Shown one piece after another: positions 15,858-23,087 of a stretch of 27,797 bases of DNA. Within the stretch, counting starts at the first letter, position 1. Each line of letters begins with the position of its first letter. The notes under the pieces are model-generated. The model worked only from the letters and a program-made list of their open reading frames with translations. It was not told the DNA's origin and ran no database searches. The stretch covers positions 1 to 27,797 of the IMG/VR virus record IMGVR_UViG_3300033148_002946; one strand, 5' to 3'. A program made the position numbers and the translations under genes. Source of the DNA: a virus.

Positions 15858-16202
15858 CTAGAGAACGCCGCCCTTGACGATAGAGACTGTAAGGAACAGG
15901 GTTCCGCCCACGCTTACCTCGAAGTCTATGACGTCCCCTATTTTAGCTTCCCACACCAAAGCGGTGCATTGATCCGCGACCAAAGCATGTAGCAGGAGAT
16001 TCCTAGAAGCAGCGACACCCCTAGTGTGCTCAATGGTTAGATTTGCTGCTACCGAATGACTGACCGAGATCCGCAACGCCGCCGACTGCGGCATAGTCAA
16101 CGGGCCCGCTGGGGTGCCCAGGTTAGCGAATACAGGTTGACCCGCCACCGCGGTCACCTCGAACAGTTCGCCGAGCGTGACCAGACTTTGAAGGTTACTC
16201 AT
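15858..16202 (-). CDS. Small beta-rich structural protein, related to the 24912-25289 product
   Basis: 114 residues from ATG 16202, overlapping the previous stop as ATGA. Alternating hydrophobic strands dominate (ALRISVSHSVAANLTIEH, DVIDFEVSVGGTLFLTVSIV), with no membrane segment, signal or catalytic motif. The order of elements, T-x-G-Q, then A-x-R-I/F, then a G-D-x-x-D-like loop and V-S-I, resembles the 125-residue protein encoded next to the YadA-like fibre gene, suggesting a weakly conserved pair. It follows the beta-helix appendage and cysteine-cluster genes. Likely a small virion beta-sandwich; which part of the particle is unknown. Confidence 0.45.
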   Translation of the reverse strand: MSNLQSLVTLGELFEVTAVAGQPVFANLGTPAGPLTMPQSAALRISVSHSVAANLTIEHTRGVAASRNLLLHALVADQCTALVWEAKIGDVIDFEVSVGGTLFLTVSIVKGGVL

Positions 16203-16642
16203 AGGCTACTCCTGCCGTGTGATATGGCGTGGATCTCTGCATGTGCTTTGCCCAGGGCCTCTGTGCTCCCGTCTGCCAGTTTAAGGAACACTGCCCGGCC
16301 TTCGACTTCCAGCTTGTTGATTATCCGAACAGCAGGCGCTGACTTAGACGAACCCTCGCGGAGCTCCCGCACGCAAACAGCGTCTGCGCCCCATGTCGGA
16401 AGGAACACAGGCGACAGTCCCCGATCCACTATCACGCCCGAAAGGTCTGGGCGGTCGCCCTCTCCCAGCTCGCCCTCTAGCCAGAGACAGCGATAGGGCC
16501 TGCAGCCCTGAGGTCGGTCGGCGTAGATCCCGCAGCCGCCCTCTGTTAGCTGGTGCTCGCATGGTGTCCCGGCTGGCGAGTTGACAGAGAGGACCTCTAG
16601 CACTGTACAGCACGAGGAGCAGGGGCCGCACTCGCGGGTCAC
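16199..16642 (-). CDS. YkgJ-type cysteine-cluster protein
   Basis: 147 residues from GTG 16642, overlapping the previous stop as GTGA. The N-terminus has the motif C5-G-P-C8-S-S-C11-C12, followed by C28, then GGC37-GIYADRPQGC47-RPYRC52. This CxxCxxCC...C...C pattern, with a G-x-x-Y-x-x-R-P-x-x-C element, belongs to the YkgJ/UPF0153 family annotated as zinc- or iron-chelating. Family members bind metal through these cysteines and some serve in protein modification, but most functions are unknown. In phages such genes occur sporadically near structural genes. Here it is coupled between the beta-helix appendage and a small beta protein. The remaining ~90 residues are beta/helix with no further motif. 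Confidence 0.65.
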   Translation of the reverse strand: MTRECGPCSSCCTVLEVLSVNSPAGTPCEHQLTEGGCGIYADRPQGCRPYRCLWLEGELGEGDRPDLSGVIVDRGLSPVFLPTWGADAVCVRELREGSSKSAPAVRIINKLEVEGRAVFLKLADGSTEALGKAHAEIHAISHGRSSL

Positions 16643-18888
16643 AGCCTCCCGCCCGTGGTGAAGCGGACTCCGCTAACGGCCAGCGTCCAAATGGCCAGGT
16701 CTTGAGCGGGAGTCCCCTGGGTGTCCAGCTCGAGGTAGCAAACCAACGCGTCACCTTCGTAGTGGCTGGACACGTCATAAGGGCCGAAATCCATGGACAG
16801 AAGCCGATCTGTCACCGCGCCCGTGTCCGTCGCTACGGTGATTGCTGTCGCGGCCTTGGACGTGAATACCTCAGCTGCTGTCGCGGCTCGCGCGACGGGA
16901 TCTATCCCGCCCGCTGAATCGGCGATCAGCACGCCACCGACGCCCAGGACCAGCGCGGAAAAGATTACGTCAGGTGCTGCCGTGACTGGGCTGCCTCCGT
17001 CGAGGCTGTACACCAGCGTGAACCGGATCGGAAATGCCGTGCAGATTCCGTCTGGGAGGAGGAACTGAATCGAGACAGAATCAGCTGCGGTATCTAGTAG
17101 GCCCTTCTTCAGTTTTGCATTCCAGCCGGTTGGAATTCCGCCAGACCCAACGGCAACGTCGGCGTCCTTGGCGCCAGAGCCGGTTACCTCTTGGTATGTC
17201 CCGCCGACCGCGTAGAGGAGCGAGCGCCATTGCGCGAGCCCGCGAGCTTCGATTTGCCCTCGGGCGTTAGTCGCGACGTGACTCGGGATCAGGCGCATGC
17301 GCTCGAACACCGGAGCGGTCGTGATCGTCGAGGCGATCCGCACGCGAAGCCAGTGGCCGAGCGTCCCTGATATCGTAGTCGCGGCCCATGTCGTGTCGTC
17401 GTCGATCCCTGCCCTAATCGTTTCTTCGCTTGAAGCGCGCAGAAACACGGCGTCCGCGTAGCGGAACTGGCTAGCCACCGACACGGCCATAGGGGATATC
17501 TCCACCCATGTATTGGCGGCAGTTTGAATCTCCCAGATAAACGAGCCGCCTCCCAGGACCGCCGCCGTGGACTGGGCTATTTCAATCCCCCACGTCTTGA
17601 GCGGGGTACCGCCTGCGTCTGTGCGATCCGTGCACCACAGGATCGAGTTCCCCGCGGCTACTCCCTGAAACGTGAATGTGCTCGACGACTTGCTCTTAGC
17701 GGCTGCAGATACGTCGGTCAGTGTCCCGCCGTCGCTGCTGGGACTGCTGGTTGAGTCGGCGGTTAGGACAATCTGCCCGTCGCTGTAGGGGGACCCCTCG
17801 CCAACAGCCAGGCCAGACCCGAGCTCGGGGAAGCCCGTCGTTAGCTCAGCGCCGACCGAGCGGACCTCTGCGTTTCGGGTGCTGGTCGACTCCTGGTGGA
17901 ACGAGGCGCTAAGCGCCATGGTTGTGATCGCGCCAGACGGAAAGCTGAACAACGGCTGCACAGTGGTCCCGGCAACGGTGAGCGTGGTCCCCACTCCGGT
18001 AAGTGCCGGGTCGACCAACAAGCTCGCAACGGTTGCGTCTACTCTTCCGCCCACAATGGTTACGGTCACGCCGTCAGAGACTATATGTCCTCCGACCGGG
18101 ACGTTGAACCAGTTCGGCGAGTAGACAATGCACGTAGACGTCCCCGCGACGTGAATGCAGTCGGTGACGTTTGAATTCCCCGCGTTGACTCCCTGCCCCT
18201 GGAAGCGTCCGCTTCCCTCCGTGAGTATCACGTTCGCAATCGCGCCTGCGGACTGTGGTGCGTGCACGTCGTCCAGAGCGAGGACCGCCGCCGAAACTCG
18301 AATGAGATTTGTCATGCCGCCCAGGCTGCAGCGGATATTGCCGCCTACGATCTTTCCGGCGCCTGTCTTTAGGAGCCCGTCGCCCAGGCCCGTCGCTCCG
18401 TCGCCTTTGAAATCGAGGTCGTAGACCGTGCCGGTGCCCGCTGCGTGAGCCACACCGGCCAGGTTCACCGTCGAGGGGACAAGGATCGCGAATCCCTGGA
18501 GGTAGCTACCGTCTGACAGCGTAATGATATCCGCGACAGCTGCAGTGATCCCTACGGTTGTCACGCGAAAGCCGCTCTCCGCGATCAGCGCGACCCCTGT
18601 GGGAACGGTCAGCCCCGACTCTGCGTAGGTTCCAGGCCGCACCATTACTGCGTCACCGGACGAGGAAGCCACGAGCGCCGCGCCGATCGTTAGATAGGGA
18701 AGGTCTGCCCGGTCAGGTAGCGCGGTACCGTCGTTGCCGGCCTTGTCGACCCAATTGGTCCCAGTCCATGTGAGCGCTGCAGACGCCGTTACTGTGGGAT
18801 TCGGATAGGTTCCGCCCAGGTCTCCCCCGGCAGGACCCGTGGGTGGACCGCCGCCGCCGCCGCCGCCTTGTGGTGGATCCCAGCCCAT
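16639..18888 (-). CDS. Beta-helix tail spike/appendage protein with N-terminal glycine tract
   Basis: 749 residues from ATG 18888, with an AAGGAG site 7 nt upstream. It starts MGWDPPQ, then seven glycines encoded by a GGC tract, then GPAGGDLGGTYPNPTV (residues ~18-33), a linker motif common to many phage fibres. Residues ~65-330 are beta-helix-like: AVMVRPGTYAES, short strands and turns such as VTIVGGRVDATVASLLV. The second half is beta-sandwich-like. No catalytic residues of an endosialidase or lyase are certain, so glycan binding or cleavage is open. The MGW start is shared with the YadA-like fibre, possibly a similar anchoring segment. Its position between minor head and protease genes, rather than after the tail genes, suggests a head fibre or an unusual appendage. 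Confidence 0.65.
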   Translation of the reverse strand: MGWDPPQGGGGGGGPPTGPAGGDLGGTYPNPTVTASAALTWTGTNWVDKAGNDGTALPDRADLPYLTIGAALVASSSGDAVMVRPGTYAESGLTVPTGVALIAESGFRVTTVGITAAVADIITLSDGSYLQGFAILVPSTVNLAGVAHAAGTGTVYDLDFKGDGATGLGDGLLKTGAGKIVGGNIRCSLGGMTNLIRVSAAVLALDDVHAPQSAGAIANVILTEGSGRFQGQGVNAGNSNVTDCIHVAGTSTCIVYSPNWFNVPVGGHIVSDGVTVTIVGGRVDATVASLLVDPALTGVGTTLTVAGTTVQPLFSFPSGAITTMALSASFHQESTSTRNAEVRSVGAELTTGFPELGSGLAVGEGSPYSDGQIVLTADSTSSPSSDGGTLTDVSAAAKSKSSSTFTFQGVAAGNSILWCTDRTDAGGTPLKTWGIEIAQSTAAVLGGGSFIWEIQTAANTWVEISPMAVSVASQFRYADAVFLRASSEETIRAGIDDDTTWAATTISGTLGHWLRVRIASTITTAPVFERMRLIPSHVATNARGQIEARGLAQWRSLLYAVGGTYQEVTGSGAKDADVAVGSGGIPTGWNAKLKKGLLDTAADSVSIQFLLPDGICTAFPIRFTLVYSLDGGSPVTAAPDVIFSALVLGVGGVLIADSAGGIDPVARAATAAEVFTSKAATAITVATDTGAVTDRLLSMDFGPYDVSSHYEGDALVCYLELDTQGTPAQDLAIWTLAVSGVRFTTGGRL
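18848..18867. repeat. CCG trinucleotide tract encoding polyglycine
   Basis: About six and a half uninterrupted CCG units (GGC on the coding strand) encode the glycine run at residues 8-14 of the beta-helix appendage protein. Unit number could vary without changing frame, which would alter the length of the linker between the N-terminal anchor and the appendage body. Confidence 0.7.
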
Positions 18889-18904
18889 AAACTACTCCTT
18901 CGCG

Positions 18905-19768
18905 CTAGGGTAGCAGGCCACGACGACCGGCAAAACCCGAATCTGGAACAAATCCGATCGGAGCTTTTACTGGGTGGGTCATTCCGCCTTCTGGCGTAGC
19001 GAGCCCGAGCTCGACCATTTCTGAGGTCGGAACGATCTCGAGCGCGCACCTGCAATTGTATCCGTTGGGTGGGGAGTGAACGGTCCAGACCTCGTCCTCG
19101 ACGTGGGCTATGAAGTTGTCTCCCGCGATATGGGTCTTGCGGACGTCGGGATCATGGGTCGCGACGTAGCGCCAACCACACGCAGCTCGTCGCACTCCCG
19201 GCCGACGTGCCTGCTCTTTCCTGCCCTCCGAGTAGGCCGTAGAGACTACCGTCCTGAAGACCGTGTCCGCATAGGCCCGCGTGATTGATCCCGCGGACGT
19301 CTGCAGCTGACTGCGGATCGCCTCGGTCGTCTCGATCTCAGTCATTCCCCCGCGCATGAATCGCAAGAATGTGCCTCTGACCTTCCTGGTCATAACCTCT
19401 GTAGTCGACTTGGCGAGTGCGAACCCTCCGCGAAGCCATGCCTCGCGCGTTGCCTTCCAGCCCTCTGCGAGCTCGGGCGTCCTCGCGAGGATCGACTCGA
19501 CGGCCTCGAGGAATGGAACCTTCGCGACAAAGAGGGCCTTGTCAGGTTTGACGCCGGCGCCCTTCATTTCGAGGAGGAACCGACGCCGCCCCAGGAGGTC
19601 TGCTGCTGCCAGCATTTCCCCGAGGTCTCGCCCTAGCTTCGCCTCGAGCTTCGCCGCCCGATCGAAGTCAGACCGTATCCGAGCAATCTGAATCTCATTC
19701 ATGGTCGCGGACAGCGCCAGGGTCGAGCGTTCGTGTAGTCGGTCAAGCTCTTCGTGAGGGTCAAGCAT
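18905..19768 (-). CDS. Minor head protein / head morphogenesis (Mu gpF, SPP1 gp7-like)
   Basis: 287 residues from ATG 19768 (MLDPHEELDRLHERS), chosen because this ATG overlaps the zinc-ribbon gene's TAA as TAATG. An open extension to a TTG at 19876 only reflects the overlap. A long N-terminal helical region is followed by the Mu F domain: Y-S-E-G-R (residues 179-183), GWRYVATHDPDVRKTH (~198-213), and DEVWTVHSPPNGYNCRC (~225-241) with the conserved H-S-x-P-x-N-Y/x-x-C-R-C. This family helps assemble the procapsid around the portal and may interact with the scaffold. The C-terminus has the family's GF-x-P-D-x-GFAG signature. The gene follows the portal and small proteins in Mu-like order. Confidence 0.85.
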   Translation of the reverse strand: MLDPHEELDRLHERSTLALSATMNEIQIARIRSDFDRAAKLEAKLGRDLGEMLAAADLLGRRRFLLEMKGAGVKPDKALFVAKVPFLEAVESILARTPELAEGWKATREAWLRGGFALAKSTTEVMTRKVRGTFLRFMRGGMTEIETTEAIRSQLQTSAGSITRAYADTVFRTVVSTAYSEGRKEQARRPGVRRAACGWRYVATHDPDVRKTHIAGDNFIAHVEDEVWTVHSPPNGYNCRCALEIVPTSEMVELGLATPEGGMTHPVKAPIGFVPDSGFAGRRGLLP

Positions 19769-19902
19769 TAGTCGTCCCGCGGCGACAGGTGCCGCGCCTT
19801 CGAGGAGCCGCAGCGGGGGCACTTGCATTTCCCACACTGAAAGCTGTCCTGTGAGGTCGTGTAACGAGTTCCACAAACAGCGCAGGCTACCGAATAGTTC
19901 AC
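19768..19902 (-). CDS. 44-residue zinc-ribbon protein, Com-like
   Basis: Translation of the minus strand from GTG 19902 (one base after the TAG of the preceding gene) gives 44 residues ending in TAA at 19768, out of frame with the extended minor head reading frame that covers it. It holds three CxxC pairs: C7-A-V-C10, C23-G-K-C26 and C28-P-R-C31-G, i.e. C-x2-C-G-x11-C-x2-C followed by C-x2-C-G, a short zinc-ribbon/zinc-finger design. Mu Com, which activates mom translation by binding RNA, is a similarly small Cys4 finger protein in Mu-like phages; other rubredoxin-like ribbons are equally possible. Its stop and the minor head ATG share TAATG, so the two are coupled. No clear ribosome site precedes the GTG; reinitiation from the upstream stop is likely. 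Confidence 0.6.
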   Translation of the reverse strand: MNYSVACAVCGTRYTTSQDSFQCGKCKCPRCGSSKARHLSPRDD

Positions 19903-19903
19903 G

Positions 19904-20326
19904 CTACGCCGCCATGATCAGGAGGGGGATCACCTTGATAGCGATCTGCCCGAGGTCTTGGACGAGCTCGCGGACCTCGAGCCAGTAGGCTTCCCGGTTG
20001 AGGCGCTCACGGACCACGCCGTCAGTCGACGCGTCTTGAGCGTCTAGGACTTCCTGGAAGGTGGGCTCTGATCCGAGGAACGACGCCTTAGCCCCCTCTG
20101 TGTTCCCGAGGTGGAACTGGGCAAGCAGCGCGACGAGACCGCCGGCGCCGAGGTGCCCCAGGGCTTCCGAGGAGTCCCCAAGGCGATCAAGGGCGCGCTT
20201 CGCCATGTCCCGCTCTGGACCGTTTAGGTGCTCACTCGCGAGGTCTCGAGCATTGCCTACGAGCCGTTCGATCACGTCCGGAGACTTCTCCTCGGCGAGA
20301 GTCGTCAGCTTGTCGATCAGGCTCAC
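19904..20326 (-). CDS. Small helical protein of portal-head gap, lysis-region candidate
   Basis: 140 residues from GTG 20326 (MSLIDKLTTLAEEKSPD), which overlaps the previous stop as GTGA with an AAAGGA site about 7 nt upstream. A longer in-frame start (20422) would run into the preceding gene and lacks support. The protein is mostly helical, with LGAGGLVALLAQFHLG in the middle and a hydrophobic C-terminal end (LGQIAIKVIPLLIMAA) that could associate with a membrane. Not recognised. It is the third of three small coupled genes between portal and minor head genes; its cytoplasmic helical body with a hydrophobic end makes lysis, portal-associated or head roles all possible. Confidence 0.4.
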   Translation of the reverse strand: MSLIDKLTTLAEEKSPDVIERLVGNARDLASEHLNGPERDMAKRALDRLGDSSEALGHLGAGGLVALLAQFHLGNTEGAKASFLGSEPTFQEVLDAQDASTDGVVRERLNREAYWLEVRELVQDLGQIAIKVIPLLIMAA

Positions 20327-20910
20327 TTGTAGTCCTTTGGCAAACGGTCTTGCTTGCGGAGACGATCCTCGACGTCCTTTGGTAGCTTCGTGCCGTCGAG
20401 GTTGTAGCGCTGGGCCGCCCATGCGTCAGCGTTCTTCACTGCGATCAGCCTGGACTCCATGGGCAGGGTCTCATTGTTCCAGTGATAGGTGTTGAGCTTC
20501 TGCTGGTCGACGCACTGCTGTATTGCTGCGGGGGACACGCACCCGAGGAATAGCGCGCAAGCCACGAGGACCAAGAGTATGTCCTTCTTCAGCTTGCCCG
20601 TGTGCCTCTTCACGTCGTCGTTGAGACCCTCTAGTCCGAGCTTGGAAGTCTCAATCCCTAGCTTAGTGGCCTTGTCACGGACGATCGTCTTCGCGAGCCT
20701 GACGGCCTCGGGGTGGGCCTCTTGAACTTCCTCCCAGGCCTCGACTACAACCTTGACCTTCTCGCCGTTACGGATCCGCCCCTTGCGCTGGCGTAGTGCC
20801 TCGAGGAATGCCGCCAGGGCTCCAAGCAGCATGACCCACTCCGGGATCGTGAGGCCGAACGCTCGAGCCGGATCGACGGCTTCGGCGATTGCCTGTGCGA
20901 GTTGGATCAT
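20323..20910 (-). CDS. Membrane protein with internal lipobox-like segment, spanin/holin candidate
   Basis: 195 residues from ATG 20910, overlapping the previous stop as ATGA with an AGGAGAA site ~9 nt upstream. Residues 22-40 (IPEWVMLLGALAAFLEALR) are a transmembrane-like helix, followed by a charged helix (residues 41-100). Residues 111-124 are a second hydrophobic segment, ILLVLVACALFLGC, ending in a lipobox-like L-G-C. Cys124 could be the lipidated residue if a product starts at the in-frame GTG at codon 100 (nt 20613), which would read VKRHTGKLKK then the hydrophobic core, a typical lipoprotein signal. The remaining 70 residues are polar. The full-length protein might be a holin or inner-membrane spanin with a nested outer-membrane spanin; no family recognised. 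Confidence 0.5.
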   Translation of the reverse strand: MIQLAQAIAEAVDPARAFGLTIPEWVMLLGALAAFLEALRQRKGRIRNGEKVKVVVEAWEEVQEAHPEAVRLAKTIVRDKATKLGIETSKLGLEGLNDDVKRHTGKLKKDILLVLVACALFLGCVSPAAIQQCVDQQKLNTYHWNNETLPMESRLIAVKNADAWAAQRYNLDGTKLPKDVEDRLRKQDRLPKDYK

Positions 20911-21320
20911 ATTCGTCGTTCTCCTGAAGGCCCTAGACGCTCAAGCATGAGGATCTGACCCCGCTCAATCTTCTCGATCCGCCTGTCCTGGCGCTCGAGG
21001 AGGTCGAGCTGTCGCCCCGAAAGGGCCTTCAGTTCGCCGCACGTCGAAACGATTGAGTGCAGAATCTTGACCCACTCCCTGGGAGTGTACCAGCGCAGGA
21101 CCCCGTCCTCGTCCCTTGCGGCGGGGCCGAGGTGTATATCCCACGTCTCGTGAATCTCTGGGACCATTTTTTCAAGAATATCCTTGATCACAGTGAGTGG
21201 GTCCTTTCCATTCTTTGCAGCACGAGCAGCCGCGCGCGCGTCGTAGACCTTCTCTAAGACCTTCAGGATCGCGAGGGACACGACGACAAGCCCTGCGGTA
21301 GCCGTCATGTCGGGATTCAT
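20907..21320 (-). CDS. Small membrane-anchored coiled-coil protein, lysis-region candidate
   Basis: 137 residues from ATG 21320, overlapping the portal stop as ATGA. Residues 6-24 (TATAGLVVVSLAILKVLEK) form an N-terminal membrane segment, followed by a helical charged region, a middle domain (EIHETWDIHLGPAARDEDG) and a C-terminal helix with heptad-like Leu/Ile spacing (LDLLERQDRRIEKIERGQIL). One N-terminal membrane anchor with a long charged or coiled-coil body is the shape of phage inner-membrane spanins and some holin/antiholin proteins, but no sequence family is recognised. It is coupled with the portal and the following membrane gene. Confidence 0.45.
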   Translation of the reverse strand: MNPDMTATAGLVVVSLAILKVLEKVYDARAAARAAKNGKDPLTVIKDILEKMVPEIHETWDIHLGPAARDEDGVLRWYTPREWVKILHSIVSTCGELKALSGRQLDLLERQDRRIEKIERGQILMLERLGPSGERRI

Positions 21321-22795
21321 ACGGGGAAACTCGCTGAGAGTTGCTGCATGAGATCAAGGCCTGAGTTCTGAAGCATGGGCCCAGGAGCCGGGCTGCCGTT
21401 CGTGGGTGCGGGGGGTGCGACTGGAGCCGCGGGGACTGGGGGCGTCCTCGTCGGCATGTCCAAGCCCAGGTCCATTCCCAGAGACGCCAACGTCTCAGTG
21501 TCGTCTGACACTGCCTGCCCTCCACCAATAAGGTCGTCGCCAGGAAGAGGCGCCGTGAATCCGACCTTTTCGTAAACTTCCTTCGCGCGCAGGGTCACGC
21601 CTGCGGCCAGCAGTTTCGCGATCAGTTCGGCCGCCTCGACCGGGCTTTCCTTCTTGCGCTGATCGACAGCGAGCTTCGGCATGTTGCACACGCCGCACTG
21701 CGCCATGATCTGATTCCTGTTCCGTCGCCAGACCAGCCCGACTAGGTCGCGCGTGAGGTGGTCAGCCAAGCGCTGGCGGTCGGCCTGCACGAGCGCCTCG
21801 GTTGAGTTCTCTTGGACTTCGCCCAGCGCGCGGGATCCGCCGTCACCCTCGAGCGTTGGCAGCGTCGAGCCAAGGACGGTCGTCACGAGCGCATTGTCGA
21901 GGTAGTTGAGGCACCACTGCAAAAGCTGCCAGCCTTCGCCAAGCCCGTTGTGGACTTGGAGCTCGTCTCTCTTGTCGTGGACGAGAATGTGACGAGCCTT
22001 CTGCTTGGCGAGCTCTCGCTGCCAGGCAGCTGCAACGGACTCGCTCGAGCGATCGCCCGCGACGGGTCGGCCGTCTGCGCCACGCATGTTCTCGATCGCA
22101 ATGCTGATAAATCCTTGGCCGAAGCGCTCCGTCGCTGCCAGTAGATCCTGTAGCGCGCGAGCCTTGGCTGACTGGAAAAAATAGAGCGTGTCGAGCAGCC
22201 CCCGGCCGTACCCCAGTGTCGACTCTGAGGCCTCGTGGGTCGAGCGGACAAACCACTCCGGGTGCATGAGCTTCTCCCACTTCCTGCGATCGACGCTCCA
22301 CAGCTGCCAGCCCTCTTTAGGCGTCAGGCGGAAGCGCCGGCGGTCAATGTCCGTGAGCTTCTCAGGCACCCACCAGTTGAGAGGGACTGGATCCTCGCCA
22401 CCCTGGACGACGCCAGCGATCATGTTGCGGCGTTTCCCAAGGATCATGGCGTAGGCCGACCCGCGGAAGATCGCGTCCGCGAGGCTGATCCGAGCGTCCG
22501 TGAACCCAATGATCTCCTTTAACAAGTCCTCGACGACCTTCGCCGCGGCCTCGTCTGCGGGCCGCTCGCTCGCAGCCACGACGCGTATCGCCGCGCCAGC
22601 CACGAGGTGCTTACGGAACCGGATCGCGTGAGCCGTTACCGGGTCTCGTAGAACCTTCGCGTAGATCTCTGAATCAGAGTGCAGCGCGTAGGACGGGTCA
22701 TAGATCCAGTCGCGATTCTTGATCGCGTCCGAAAGGGACTCGACGTATCGGCTGTAGGCGTCTTGGGAGCCGGTTGGGAAGGGTTGGATTGCCAT
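21317..22795 (-). CDS. Phage portal protein (DUF935, Mu gp29-like)
   Basis: 492 residues from ATG 22795. Diagnostic parts include SDSEIYAKVLRDPVTAHAIRFRK (residues ~40-62), GSAYAMILGKR, GYGRGLLDTLYFFQSAKARALQDL (residues ~196-219), RHILVHDKRDELQVHNGLGEGWQLL and the D-N-A-L-V-T-T-V-L-G-S-T-L-P-T segment with ALGEVQENSTEALVQADRQRLADHLTRDLVGLV. These match the DUF935 portal family of Mu-type phages: a ring of twelve subunits at one vertex, through which DNA enters. The C-terminal ~80 residues are Pro/Gly/Ala-rich, probably flexible. The gene precedes the minor head gene, with three small genes between them instead of being directly adjacent. Confidence 0.85.
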   Translation of the reverse strand: MAIQPFPTGSQDAYSRYVESLSDAIKNRDWIYDPSYALHSDSEIYAKVLRDPVTAHAIRFRKHLVAGAAIRVVAASERPADEAAAKVVEDLLKEIIGFTDARISLADAIFRGSAYAMILGKRRNMIAGVVQGGEDPVPLNWWVPEKLTDIDRRRFRLTPKEGWQLWSVDRRKWEKLMHPEWFVRSTHEASESTLGYGRGLLDTLYFFQSAKARALQDLLAATERFGQGFISIAIENMRGADGRPVAGDRSSESVAAAWQRELAKQKARHILVHDKRDELQVHNGLGEGWQLLQWCLNYLDNALVTTVLGSTLPTLEGDGGSRALGEVQENSTEALVQADRQRLADHLTRDLVGLVWRRNRNQIMAQCGVCNMPKLAVDQRKKESPVEAAELIAKLLAAGVTLRAKEVYEKVGFTAPLPGDDLIGGGQAVSDDTETLASLGMDLGLDMPTRTPPVPAAPVAPPAPTNGSPAPGPMLQNSGLDLMQQLSASFPV

Positions 22796-22808
22796 TACTT
22801 ACCGCCTG

Positions 22809-23078
22809 TTAGAGAGCCTGATTTACAGCGATCTTGCCTGTCCACTTCCCGTCAGGTCCCTTTTCCATGTGGAGCTCGGTGACCGTGGCAGGGAAGTCTG
22901 ACAGGGAGAGGACGTTGGCACAGGCGATCTGCGCCTGCACAAAGCATACGTCTCGGCACTTCTCGGATTCGACCCTCAAGGATTCAAATCTCGTGACGGC
23001 TGTTTGGCCAGACTCTGCACGGGCAAGCAAGTCCCCGACGGCTGCCTGTTCGCCTTCGCTTAGTCTGTATTCGGGCAT
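22809..23078 (-). CDS. Small unknown protein between fibre and portal genes
   Basis: 89 residues from ATG 23078, with a good TAGGAGA site 6 nt upstream. The first half is helical and acidic (SEGEQAAVGDLLARAESG, RFESLRVESEK). The centre has C-R-D-V-C-F-V-Q-A-Q-I-A-C, three cysteines, and the end is beta-prone (ATVTELHMEKGPDGKWTGKI). No recognised domain or membrane segment. Coupled by position to the fibre and the portal gene, it may be a chaperone or a minor virion protein; no evidence decides. Confidence 0.4.
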   Translation of the reverse strand: MPEYRLSEGEQAAVGDLLARAESGQTAVTRFESLRVESEKCRDVCFVQAQIACANVLSLSDFPATVTELHMEKGPDGKWTGKIAVNQAL

Positions 23079-23087
23079 TTCAATCTC

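Noticed and set aside
18905-19876. Minor head gene starting at TTG 19876
   Set aside because: The extra 36 codons overlap the zinc-ribbon gene and have no ribosome site; the ATG at 19768 forms a TAATG coupling.
19904-20422. Longer start (20422) for the 140-residue protein
   Set aside because: It would overlap the preceding gene by 100 nt; the GTG at 20326 overlaps its stop by 4 nt with an AAAGGA site.
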